Origin: Mycolicibacterium goodii
GTDB taxonomy: Bacteria > Actinomycetota > Actinomycetes > Mycobacteriales > Mycobacteriaceae
Direction: 5' to 3'
Assembly (NCBI RefSeq): GCF_001187505.1
Contig: NZ_CP012150.1
Span: forward strand, 4,774,001 to 4,838,000
Length of the DNA stretch: 64,000 nucleotides
Below are positions 46,865 through 54,253 of the stretch, one piece after another (the first letter of the stretch is position 1; every line of letters starts with the position of its first letter). The notes beneath the pieces were generated by a model that worked only from the letters and a program-made list of their open reading frames with translations, did not search any database and was not told the DNA's origin. Both the position numbers and the translations under genes were made by a program.

Positions 46865-47548
46865 TCAGCGTGCCGGGCGACCTGTCGGTTTCTGAACCGC
46901 GAAGAACTCCTGCTCGGGACGCCCGGTGGTGCCGTAGCGAAGTTGGATCTTGACGTCGCCGGAGTTGGCCAGGGTGGAAAGATAGCGCTGCGCCGTGGCC
47001 CTCGACACTCCGATCTCCGCGGAGACCTCGGCCGAGGACATCGGCCGCCCGGAGGCCCGGAGTGCTTCCAGGACCAACTGCTTCGTGGGGTTGGCGACGG
47101 CGGTCGGCGACTGTTGCGGGGTGACGCGCGGCCGCAGCGCATCCAACGCCGAATCCACATCGCCGGCACCGAGGTTCGTACCCGACAGGATGCGGCGGTA
47201 CCGTGCGTATCCCGACAGCCGCGCCGCCAGGTCGGTCGGCGCGAACGGCTTCACCAGGTACGACAATGCGCCCGCGGCGATCGCCGCCCGTATCGTCGGC
47301 GCGTCGGTGGCCGCACTCAGCACCATGCTGTCGCACTGCAGGCCGCGGACGAAGTCGATGCCCGACCCGTCGGGCAGGTACACGTCCACCAGCGCCAGGT
47401 CCACCGGCGCGGCCTTGTGCGCCGCGGCCAGCGTGGTCACGGTATCGGTCACGGTGAACCCCGGGACCGCGTTGACGATGCCCGCGTGCATGTTCGCGAC
47501 GCGGAAGTCGTCGTCGACGACGAGCACCTTCAGTTCTGCGCCACCCAT
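46865..47548 (-). CDS. response regulator, DcuR/CitB family
   Basis: A 227-residue response regulator. The receiver domain has the acidic pair in VLVVDDDFRV, the phospho-acceptor Asp in LALVDVYLPDGSG and the conserved Lys in YLVKPFAP. The C-terminal helix-turn-helix (PMSSAEVSAEIGVSRATAQRYL) is of the DcuR/CitB type. RBS GAGGAGG precedes the ATG. It overlaps the histidine-kinase gene by 19 bases. In most bacteria these systems control carboxylate uptake. Confidence 0.92.
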   Translation of the reverse strand: MGGAELKVLVVDDDFRVANMHAGIVNAVPGFTVTDTVTTLAAAHKAAPVDLALVDVYLPDGSGIDFVRGLQCDSMVLSAATDAPTIRAAIAAGALSYLVKPFAPTDLAARLSGYARYRRILSGTNLGAGDVDSALDALRPRVTPQQSPTAVANPTKQLVLEALRASGRPMSSAEVSAEIGVSRATAQRYLSTLANSGDVKIQLRYGTTGRPEQEFFAVQKPTGRPAR

Positions 47549-49218
47549 TGCGCGTCCTCCTCAACCATCACACCCGGCATCCGGGCGATGAACTCTGCGC
47601 CACACAACCGGGCTCCGGGATCACCGGGGCTCGACAACCGGATGTCACCCCCGAGCGCTCGGCTGATCTGTCGGGACAGGGCCATCCCGATGCCGCGCCC
47701 GCCGGGTATGCCGGAATCCGGCTTGGTCGACTTGCCTTCGGTGAAGACGTGCTCGGTGAATTCCGGCGACACTCCGTCGCCGGTGTCGCCCACCGTTATG
47801 TGCAACGTCGAACCATCCTGCAGAAGTTCGACTTCGACCACCCGATCATCGCTTGCGCCGGTGCGAGCGGCGTCGATCGCGTTGTCGAGCAGGTTGCCCA
47901 GCACGGTCGTGACGTCGACCGGAAGCCCGAGCCGACCTGGCACCCAGGTGTTCTCGCCGATGGTGAGGGTCACACCCGCCTCCCGTGCCGCGGCGCCTTT
48001 GGCGGCGAGGAAGGCTTGCAGGAATGCGTCACGGATGGTGTCGATACCGGGCAGCGCCGAGCCGAGGGGGCCTGATCCCAGCAGTTCCTCCACGTACTGT
48101 TTGGCCTCGTCGACGTGGTTGGCGTGCAGTAGTCCGTTCAGCAGATGCAAGCGGTTGGCGAACTCGTGGCGTTGCGCTCGCAGCACCGTGCTCATCAACT
48201 GAACGGCATCGAGTTGACGGGTCAGCGATTCAACGTCGGTCCGGTCGCGCACCACGAGCACGGTTCCCAGTTCGCGGTCATCCCGCGTGACGTGACGCGC
48301 CGACACCACGACGATCCGGTCGCCGACGGTGGCCAGTGCCGGCGTGGCATCTGCTTCCCGGAACACCTCCAGTACCCGCGGGGTCAGGCCGATCTCGCCG
48401 ACCGGTCGGCCCAGTCGGTCCTCGACATCGAGAAGCTTGCGGGCCTTGTCGTTGACGAACGTGGTGCGCCACTCGGTGTCGACGGCCAGCACGCCTTCGT
48501 CGATCCCATGCAGCACCGCGGCCTGGGTGCGGATCAACTCGGCCATCTCCGACGGTTGCAGGCCCATGGTCAACCCGCGCCATCGTCGCGCGATGAGCAG
48601 TGATCCGATGACCCCGAGGACCAGTGCACCACCGACCAGCCAGGCGGCTGTGCGCACATCTGTCAGCAACTGGTGTCCCACAGCCGAAGTCGACACACCG
48701 ACGCTGACCATGCCGATCACCCGGCGTGAGTCAGGTGCGTAGATCGGTACTTTCGCGCCCACCGAACGCCCAAGGGTTCCGTCTTCGGTGAGGATGACGT
48801 CGTGGCCGGCCAGTGCCTCGCTCGGATCGACACTGACATGCTTACCCAGCTCGGACGGATTCGGGTGGGACAGCCGGATGCCCTGGTCGTCGGTGATCAC
48901 CACGAACAGCACACCAGTGTGCTCCTGGATCTCGCTCGCCAGCTCCTGCAGCGGACCCTTCGCCAGTTCGGCGGTGAGTTCCGGGCTGGGCTTCAGTCGC
49001 CGCTCGTCGTAGCGGTTGACGTCGGCGCGCACCGCGGGTGCGAAGGCGACGGCCCGCGCCATGTCCAGCGAGCGGGTCTCGTATTGCCCGACGAGGCGTT
49101 GATGGCTCAAGTAGGTGACCAGGACGCCGGCCAACCCGAGAGTCAGCGCCACCACGACAACCTGTAGCACCAGTACCTGGGTGGCAAGGCGCAAATCGAC
49201 GCGGGGCCGTCTGATCAT
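47530..49218 (-). CDS. sensor histidine kinase, CitA/DcuS family
   Basis: A 562-residue membrane sensor. Helix 1 is at residues 14-36, the extracytoplasmic PAS-like domain at about 37-190, and helix 2 at about 191-211. A cytoplasmic PAS domain lies around 225-325, then the histidine box RAQRHEFANRLHLLNGLL (phospho-accepting His351) and the ATPase domain with DNAIDAARTG and GIPGGRGIGMAL. The extracytoplasmic domain has VFVVITDDQGIRLSHPNPSE-like wording, as in citrate/C4-dicarboxylate sensors. The ATG at 49218 gives the canonical start. No transporter is adjacent, which is unusual. Confidence 0.9.
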   Translation of the reverse strand: MIRRPRVDLRLATQVLVLQVVVVALTLGLAGVLVTYLSHQRLVGQYETRSLDMARAVAFAPAVRADVNRYDERRLKPSPELTAELAKGPLQELASEIQEHTGVLFVVITDDQGIRLSHPNPSELGKHVSVDPSEALAGHDVILTEDGTLGRSVGAKVPIYAPDSRRVIGMVSVGVSTSAVGHQLLTDVRTAAWLVGGALVLGVIGSLLIARRWRGLTMGLQPSEMAELIRTQAAVLHGIDEGVLAVDTEWRTTFVNDKARKLLDVEDRLGRPVGEIGLTPRVLEVFREADATPALATVGDRIVVVSARHVTRDDRELGTVLVVRDRTDVESLTRQLDAVQLMSTVLRAQRHEFANRLHLLNGLLHANHVDEAKQYVEELLGSGPLGSALPGIDTIRDAFLQAFLAAKGAAAREAGVTLTIGENTWVPGRLGLPVDVTTVLGNLLDNAIDAARTGASDDRVVEVELLQDGSTLHITVGDTGDGVSPEFTEHVFTEGKSTKPDSGIPGGRGIGMALSRQISRALGGDIRLSSPGDPGARLCGAEFIARMPGVMVEEDAQWVAQN

Positions 49219-49284
49219 GGGCGCAGCGTACTCGCGACACGTGAGCGAAATGCGCAGAAGTCGTAATTCGATCGGTTGTGCGGG

Positions 49285-49296
49285 TTGTGCGCACAA
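49285..49296. promoter_or_regulatory. TTGTGCGCACAA palindrome
   Basis: A perfect 12-bp palindrome between the divergent histidine-kinase and alpha/beta-hydrolase genes; GCACAAGCGAG starts inside it at 49291. The same GCACAAGCGAG recurs at 50443-50453 before the second hydrolase. It is a candidate shared operator, possibly for the adjacent response regulator. Confidence 0.5.
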
Positions 49297-49391
49297 GCGA
49301 GCCTGCGCACGCATGCGCGCCATACCTTCGGGCGCAGCACCGCGTCGCGGGATCATCCCCCGACATCCGCCACTCCCACCAAGGAGACGTC

Positions 49392-50390
49392 ATGTCGCAT
49401 TCTTTAGCGCTGGCCCGCAACGCGTTTCGCGGTGGGGTCGCAGATGACATCTGCCGCGTCGAACATGCGGTGACGACACGCGACGGTGTTCGGCTCGCGG
49501 TGACGGACCATCGGTCGCAGCACGCCGACGCACCGACGGTCGTTCTGCTGCATGGGTTGTTGCTTGCGCAAGAGTGTTGGGACGCGCAGGTACGCCAGTT
49601 GCGATCCCGTTACGGCGGCCGCATCCGGATCATCACCTACGACCATCGCGGTCATGGCCGATCCACCGCAGCGTCGATGTGGACATACGATGTCGCACAA
49701 TTGGCGTCGGATCTGTCCGACGTGCTGGTCGCCATGGACGTGAGCGGTCCGCTCACGCTGGCCGGCCATTCGATGGGCGGCATGACCGCGCTCGCGTACT
49801 TCGCGCTGCCCGCCGCGAGACGTCCTGTCGACCCGCAGGCCCTGGTGCTCGTGGGCACCGCCGCAGGGCGTATCGCCGAGCGTGGAATCGCACGCCTGCT
49901 GGCGACACCGGCCACCGGCGCCGTATACGGGGCGGTGCAACATCTGCCGCAGCGGGCGGCGGACAGGGCCGTCGCGTCGATCGTCCGTCCGCTCGGTGGC
50001 GTCCTGGGAAGATTCTGCGGCGACGGCACCGCCGGCGGTGCGGTCGCCAACGTCTCCATGCGCAACCCGGCGGTGACGACTGCGGTCGGATTCCTTGCGG
50101 GTCTCAAGCGATACGACGTGAGCCACGTCCTCCCGTCGATCACTGCCGAGACGTTCGTCATCAGTGGTGCGAACGACGTGCTGACGCCGCCGTCCCATTC
50201 GCGTGACCTCGCCGCGGCGATCCCCGGTGCGCTGCATCTGCACCATCCCACCGCTGGCCACATGCTGCTGCAGGACGCCGCCGACTGCGTCACCGACACC
50301 ATCGCCCGCGCCATGGGGTTGACACATCGGCGCCGGGCCCGCACCGGCACATCACGTTCGGCCGCGCGACTGGCCGTGGTGGTGTCCTGA
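49392..50390 (+). CDS. alpha/beta hydrolase 1
   Basis: A 332-residue serine hydrolase. The oxyanion His-Gly is in VVLLHGLLLAQECWD, the nucleophile in LAGHSMGGMTALAYF, the acid in ISGANDVLTPPSH, and His in PTAGHMLLQDA. No signal peptide; a basic C-terminal tail (HRRRARTGTSRS). AAGGAGACGTC precedes the ATG at 49392. It is divergent from the sensor kinase and is followed by a second hydrolase after 128 bases. Substrate unknown. Confidence 0.88.
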   Translation: MSHSLALARNAFRGGVADDICRVEHAVTTRDGVRLAVTDHRSQHADAPTVVLLHGLLLAQECWDAQVRQLRSRYGGRIRIITYDHRGHGRSTAASMWTYDVAQLASDLSDVLVAMDVSGPLTLAGHSMGGMTALAYFALPAARRPVDPQALVLVGTAAGRIAERGIARLLATPATGAVYGAVQHLPQRAADRAVASIVRPLGGVLGRFCGDGTAGGAVANVSMRNPAVTTAVGFLAGLKRYDVSHVLPSITAETFVISGANDVLTPPSHSRDLAAAIPGALHLHHPTAGHMLLQDAADCVTDTIARAMGLTHRRRARTGTSRSAARLAVVVS

Positions 50391-50422
50391 CGCTGAGAAG
50401 TATGCGCACAACGCCTGGATCG

Positions 50423-50452
50423 TCGCTTGTGTCGCGTAGTGAGCACAAGCGA
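50423..50452. promoter_or_regulatory. TCGCTTGTG/CACAAGCGA inverted repeat
   Basis: Perfect 9-bp arms with a 12-base spacer upstream of the second hydrolase gene. The right arm repeats the CACAAGCGA found at 49285-49301 upstream of the first hydrolase. Confidence 0.55.
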
Positions 50453-50474
50453 GACCCGTTGACAGACAGTACAT

Positions 50475-50492
50475 AACGTTGCCGCCAACGTT
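50475..50492. promoter_or_regulatory. AACGTT-GCCGCC-AACGTT repeat
   Basis: Two AACGTT hexamers (each self-palindromic) six bases apart, lying 27 bases before the ATG of the second hydrolase. Possible dimer-binding site or promoter part. Confidence 0.35.
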
Positions 50493-50518
50493 CGATGATC
50501 AGACCCGGAGCAACCGCC

Positions 50519-51466
50519 ATGAATGCCATGAAGAACCTGTTGGTCGGTGCCGTCGCCTGCGCAGCCGTGGTGGCCGCCCCGGCGGTGACCCGCCCACGAT
50601 CCGAGGTGACGGTCGCGCACACCGGAGCGCACCTCAAGTCCGTCACGCTGGGTCGTGACCGAGTCGCGTATCGCGACGAGGGCACCGGCGACGAGATCGT
50701 TCTTCTGGTGCACGGTATGGGCGGAAGCTCGGCCACCTGGCAGGACGTGATTCCGCTGTTGTCGCAGAGGTATCGCGTCATCGCGCCGGATCTGCTGGGC
50801 CACGGGCAATCCGACACGCCACGAGGGGACTACTCGGTCGGGGCGTTCGCGGTGCTGCTGCGTGACTTCCTCGACGTCCTCGGGATCACCCGGGTCACGG
50901 TCGTCGGCCACTCACTGGGCGGCGGCATCGCCATGCAGTTCTCGCATCAGCACCGTCAGTACTGCAAGCGGCTCGTCCTCATCAGCAGCGGCGGTTTCGG
51001 CGACGACGTCGGCCGGGTTCTGCGTCTGCTGTCGCTGCCGGGATCCGAACTGGTGCTCCCCGTTGTCACCTCGCGGCCCGCGGTCCTGGTGGGCAATGCG
51101 GTGCGTGCGCTGACGGGTTCCACGCACCGCTTCACGGTGCGCCCGTCACTGGCCGACCGCGACCACCGGCAGGCCTTCCTGCGGACTCTGCGTGCCGTTG
51201 TCGACTTCCGTGGCCAGGCGGTGTGCGCTCGAAACCGGTTGCGCGCGGAGGAATCTCTGCCGGCCCTGATCATCAGCGGCGATGCGGACCGGGTGATCCC
51301 GGTCGAGCATGCCCACGCCGCGCATCGGCTCCTGCCGAACAGCCGCCTGCACATCCTGGAGGGTGTGCAGCATCACCCGCCGACCGAACGCCCCGAAACC
51401 GTTGCCCGGTTGATCGACGATTTCGTGGCGTCGGCGGAGATGGGTAATTCGGTGCGCGCCGCCTGA
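50519..51466 (+). CDS. alpha/beta hydrolase 2 (exported or membrane-anchored)
   Basis: A 315-residue alpha/beta hydrolase. Residues 5-24 are a hydrophobic signal or anchor (LLVGAVACAAVVAAPAV). The oxyanion region is LLVHGMGGSSATWQD, the nucleophile VVGHSLGGGIAMQFS, the acid ISGDADRVIPVEHA and His EGVQHHPPTERP. The pattern resembles mycobacterial lipase/epoxide-hydrolase-like proteins. CCGGAG precedes the ATG at 50519. Same strand as hydrolase 1, with an inverted repeat between. Confidence 0.88.
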   Translation: MNAMKNLLVGAVACAAVVAAPAVTRPRSEVTVAHTGAHLKSVTLGRDRVAYRDEGTGDEIVLLVHGMGGSSATWQDVIPLLSQRYRVIAPDLLGHGQSDTPRGDYSVGAFAVLLRDFLDVLGITRVTVVGHSLGGGIAMQFSHQHRQYCKRLVLISSGGFGDDVGRVLRLLSLPGSELVLPVVTSRPAVLVGNAVRALTGSTHRFTVRPSLADRDHRQAFLRTLRAVVDFRGQAVCARNRLRAEESLPALIISGDADRVIPVEHAHAAHRLLPNSRLHILEGVQHHPPTERPETVARLIDDFVASAEMGNSVRAA

Positions 51467-51494
51467 CCGTGCGAATAAACCATCCCACGAAGTT

Positions 51495-51665
51495 GCCTTG
51501 GCTCAGTACGTTACCGTGGGACCGCGCTGAGACTCCCGGTGATTCGGCGTCGCGAATCACCTCGGCACCGCGATCGGCGCTGCGGCGTGCACCACGATCT
51601 CGGCGCCCAGCACGGCCAACTGCCGTGCGACAGCACGACCGAATCCGAGGTGGAGCCTGTCGCGC
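51495..51665 (-). pseudogene. decayed short-chain dehydrogenase fragment
   Basis: Three adjacent pieces in different minus-strand frames join into an SDR N-terminus: ATGSTSD (the TGxxxGxG start), then LGFGRAVARQLAVLGAEIVVHAA, then RSADRGAEVIRDAESPGVSARSHG. The order and spacing match a Rossmann-fold SDR, but nothing of the catalytic part remains. I read it as a broken remnant in a degraded intergenic area. Confidence 0.5.
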
Positions 51666-51689
51666 CGACGTGCCGAACAAGGCTGATCG

Positions 51690-51893
51690 TCAGTTGTGGA
51701 ATATCAATGCGTTCATGGCTCCGCCGAAGGGGAGCTGCAGTTGGCCGGCGTGGCGCGCAGTTGCGCCTGGGGTTGCGACGATCTGTGCGTTGCCGGGATT
51801 CTGTTGCACGACGATTTCTGCGGCGGCAAGTGGTGCGAATCCGATTGCTGTCGCGGTGACCGCACCGGCAAGTGCGATAATTCGTAGTTTCAT
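51690..51893 (-). CDS. small exported protein, 67 residues
   Basis: An exported peptide with a signal at residues 1-25 (IIALAGAVTATAIGFAPLAAAE) and a mature part of about 42 residues (IVVQQNPGNAQIVATPGATA to AMNALIFHN). No cysteines. It lies just upstream (on the minus strand) of the SDR remnant. Function unknown. Confidence 0.6.
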   Translation of the reverse strand: MKLRIIALAGAVTATAIGFAPLAAAEIVVQQNPGNAQIVATPGATARHAGQLQLPFGGAMNALIFHN

Positions 51894-51955
51894 TGTCCGG
51901 TCCTATCTTTGGGTTGACGCACGCCGGCGGTCGGCGGTGTTGTGGGTGGGAACCT

Positions 51956-51982
51956 GGCGGGGCCGGAACGGCCGGCCCCGCC
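51956..51982 (-). terminator. 11-bp stem-loop downstream of the DUF417 gene
   Basis: GGCGGGGCCGG, five-base loop, CCGGCCCCGCC, about 110 bases past the DUF417 stop on the minus strand and before the small exported-protein gene. Probable terminator. Confidence 0.5.
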
Positions 51983-52092
51983 GCGTCCCGGTGGCTGACC
52001 AAGGTGTTCAGTCTCGGCATCGAGGCTGATGGCGACCGACGTGAGCGGGGAAGACGACGTGCCGCCGATCCTGGTCTGCAGCTGTGTGCTGC

Positions 52093-52590
52093 CTAGCCAC
52101 GACGTTGCTGGCTGGCGCGCAGGGCGTCAGACAGTGTCCAGAACGACAAACCCAGCAGCGGAATGTCTTTGAGCAGAAACTCGGCGGTCAGGGAGATGGC
52201 GGGGAATCCTCCGCCGGCCGGTTCACTGACGCCGGGGGTGCTGAACAGGAAGCTGACGGTGAAGACGAACAACACGATCGCCATCAGGCTTCCGAGGATG
52301 GACAGCCTCGGTGCGATCGGCTTGATGGCCAGCAGCACCGCCGCGGTCACCTCGAAGACCCCGAGCAGCGCAGAGAACGTGTACACCGGCAAGAAGTTGT
52401 ACAGCCAGCCCATGAAGGGGCTGTTGGCCACCAGCGGTTGGATCTGGTGGGCCTCGAAGTTCGCGAACTTCAAGGCACCGATCCATCCGATGACGATCAC
52501 CAGGCCGTAGCGGCCCAGGATCGCCGCGATTCTGTCCGATGCCGACAGCGGCAGTGCGCGTTCGATGACTGAGGAGGCGGACATTGTCAT
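52093..52590 (-). CDS. DUF417 (YkgB/RclC-like) membrane protein
   Basis: A 165-residue membrane protein with four helices (about residues 25-45, 68-90, 95-120, 140-158). GWIGALKFANFEAHQIQPLVANSPFMGWLY is the DUF417 hallmark region, shown here over its middle motif. The E. coli relative RclC belongs to a reactive-chlorine response operon. ATG at 52590 with GAGGAC six bases upstream. It is divergent from a CGNR regulator, with two copies of an inverted repeat in the shared region. Confidence 0.85.
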   Translation of the reverse strand: MTMSASSVIERALPLSASDRIAAILGRYGLVIVIGWIGALKFANFEAHQIQPLVANSPFMGWLYNFLPVYTFSALLGVFEVTAAVLLAIKPIAPRLSILGSLMAIVLFVFTVSFLFSTPGVSEPAGGGFPAISLTAEFLLKDIPLLGLSFWTLSDALRASQQRRG

Positions 52591-52636
52591 GGTTTGTCCT
52601 CACGGGAGTTGGTGAGTCGACGATCCTTCGACCTTC

Positions 52637-52669
52637 GACTAATGGATAGTAAGACGAGAACCATTAGTC
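52637..52669. promoter_or_regulatory. GACTAATGG/CCATTAGTC inverted repeat (site 1)
   Basis: Perfect 9-bp arms separated by 15 bases, 47 bases upstream of the DUF417 start. A second, similar site lies at 52858-52888. Candidate binding sites for the CGNR regulator. Confidence 0.65.
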
Positions 52670-52857
52670 AAACGATGCGCAACAAGCGGGCCGTTTCGAC
52701 ACCGTTTTGCCCCCCCGATCGGGCCGCCAAGCCCAGGGGCGAACTGGCCCCGGCCGACGACCGCGGTGAGCCTGTGTCCAGGCTGCGGGCCGCGTCTGGG
52801 TGCTGATGCGTGCCCGTCATCCAGGGTTTATGTCCCGCGCCCACCGGCGCCGACGCC

Positions 52858-52888
52858 CTAATGGCGTGCACGGGGTGTAAGCATTAGT
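52858..52888. promoter_or_regulatory. CTAATGG/GCATTAG inverted repeat (site 2)
   Basis: CTAATGG then, after 16 bases, GCATTAGT; one arm is imperfect compared with site 1. It lies 47 bases upstream of the CGNR regulator start, at the same distance as site 1 from DUF417. The stretch between the two sites holds no gene. Confidence 0.55.
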
Positions 52889-52934
52889 ATCGGGGTATGG
52901 GTGACACGCTACGGCCCGACAGGGCGAGGGCCTC

Positions 52935-53546
52935 GTGACAGTGGTCGCGCCTGCGCCGCGCGTGGACGAACCCGCCCCGCTTGCGCTGGCCAATACACTC
53001 TCGATTGATCGACACGGCGTGCACGATGCGCTTGCCGAACCGGATTACGTCCACACATGGATACGCGCAGTCGGAAGGCGGCTGGAGATGAGGCCGGCGC
53101 CCGGTTCCACCGACGGGTTGCGCCCCGAGACGGCTGGGCGCCTGATCGTTGTGCGTGACGCGTTCCGACGTCTGGCGGCAGAGGCCACCGGGGACAGTCG
53201 GGAACTGGTGGTCTCTCCGGTGCCCGACGTGGCCACGGCGGTGTCGTTGATCAATGCGGCTTCCGCGGCCGAAACCGTCTGGCCCGAACTGCGAATGCAT
53301 CGTCGTCGCACACTCACCCGTCAGGACGCATGGTCGGGAGAGGCGTTCTCCGACGCGGTGATCACGGTGATCGCCAGGCAGGCCATCGAACTCGTCACCA
53401 GCCCTCGCTGGGAAATGCTGCGCGCGTGTGAGGCGCCGGCGTGTGCCCACTTCTTCATCAAAGAGCATCGCCGAGAATGGTGTTCGGCACTGTGCGGTAA
53501 TCGTGCCCGCGTCGCACGCCATGCCCAACGCCAGCACAACCGCTGA
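52935..53546 (+). CDS. CGNR zinc-finger (ABATE-domain) transcriptional regulator
   Basis: A 203-residue protein of the CGNR family. The N-terminal about 140 residues are the ABATE ligand domain (LALANTLSIDRHG, then AGRLIVVRDAFRRLAAEA). The C-terminal zinc finger is CEAPACAHFFIKEHRREWC followed by SALCGNRARVARHAQR, with four cysteines and the CGNR tetrad. Such proteins are predicted stress or metabolite-responsive regulators. It is divergent from the DUF417 gene and flanked by matching inverted repeats. Confidence 0.85.
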   Translation: MTVVAPAPRVDEPAPLALANTLSIDRHGVHDALAEPDYVHTWIRAVGRRLEMRPAPGSTDGLRPETAGRLIVVRDAFRRLAAEATGDSRELVVSPVPDVATAVSLINAASAAETVWPELRMHRRRTLTRQDAWSGEAFSDAVITVIARQAIELVTSPRWEMLRACEAPACAHFFIKEHRREWCSALCGNRARVARHAQRQHNR

Positions 53547-53896
53547 CAGAGGTTTACCGCGATCAGGCCCGGGTGCGGCCTCCAGGCCGGCCCGAGCCGC
53601 ATCGACCACGCTGCCGGGTACGACAGCCCCACCCACGAGTGGGATTGTTCGGTGCTGCAGGGCGGTAGGGGACCAGCGACTGCGCGATTGGGCTGGGCCG
53701 CATCGAGGTGAGACCAAGGCGTGCCGACCGAGCGGCGCAGCGGATGTGCGGAGCCGACTCCTGCCACTGACCGATCAATTGCCGCCAGCTGAAATTATGG
53801 CCCGCGCGGGGTGGTTCAAGCTGACAGACCGGCGCGAACGGTTTCACCACCGGCCGGTAGTGCGTTCCACGATTGCACCCAAAGGAAGTGATCCTC
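53547..53896. other. 350-base region without a recognisable gene
   Basis: Between the CGNR regulator and the next small exported-protein gene. Several frames stay open by GC bias, but none shows a family motif. I see no hairpin longer than eight base pairs. Confidence 0.35.
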
Positions 53897-54118
53897 ATGA
53901 AGAAGTTCGGAGTCGCCACCATGATTGCCAGTGGCGCCGTAGGCGCGGTGGTGGGGTTGGCCGCTCCCGCTGCGGCCGCCACCTCCGACCAGACCCCCAC
54001 GGGGATCTCTTCGGTCACCATTGCGGCCGACCACCACCGCAACTGGATCTGGATCTTCCCGATCCAACCGCGCGTGTACGTCCCGCACGTCAGCACCGAG
54101 GTCCACCAGAGCCGCTGA
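53897..54118 (+). CDS. small exported protein, 73 residues
   Basis: Signal at residues 1-28 (MKKFGVATMIASGAVGAVVG, cut near AAAATSD) and a mature part of about 45 residues rich in aromatic residues (HHRNWIWIFPIQPRVYVP). RBS AAAGGAAGTG is upstream. It ends before a strong terminator. Function unknown. Confidence 0.65.
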   Translation: MKKFGVATMIASGAVGAVVGLAAPAAAATSDQTPTGISSVTIAADHHRNWIWIFPIQPRVYVPHVSTEVHQSR

Positions 54119-54132
54119 ATAGGCCTGCCAAT

Positions 54133-54169
54133 ACCACGAGAGGGGCCCGCAACCGTCCCCTCTCGTGGT
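54133..54169 (+). terminator. 13-bp stem-loop terminator
   Basis: ACCACGAGAGGGG, eleven-base loop, CCCCTCTCGTGGT: perfect 13-bp stem 14 bases after the small exported-protein gene. Confidence 0.8.
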
Positions 54170-54211
54170 GCGCAGACAACCCGAGATCAACGACAGCCAC
54201 CGGCACCGAAG

Positions 54212-54240
54212 AGGAGGGCCGCCACGTGGGCGGCCCTCCT
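54212..54240 (-). terminator. 12-bp stem-loop, terminator of the mmpL operon
   Basis: AGGAGGGCCGCC, ACGTG loop, GGCGGCCCTCCT: perfect 12-bp stem 13 bases past the mmpL stop on the minus strand. With the previous hairpin it insulates the two convergent units. Confidence 0.8.
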
Positions 54241-54253
54241 TATGTCATGCGGC

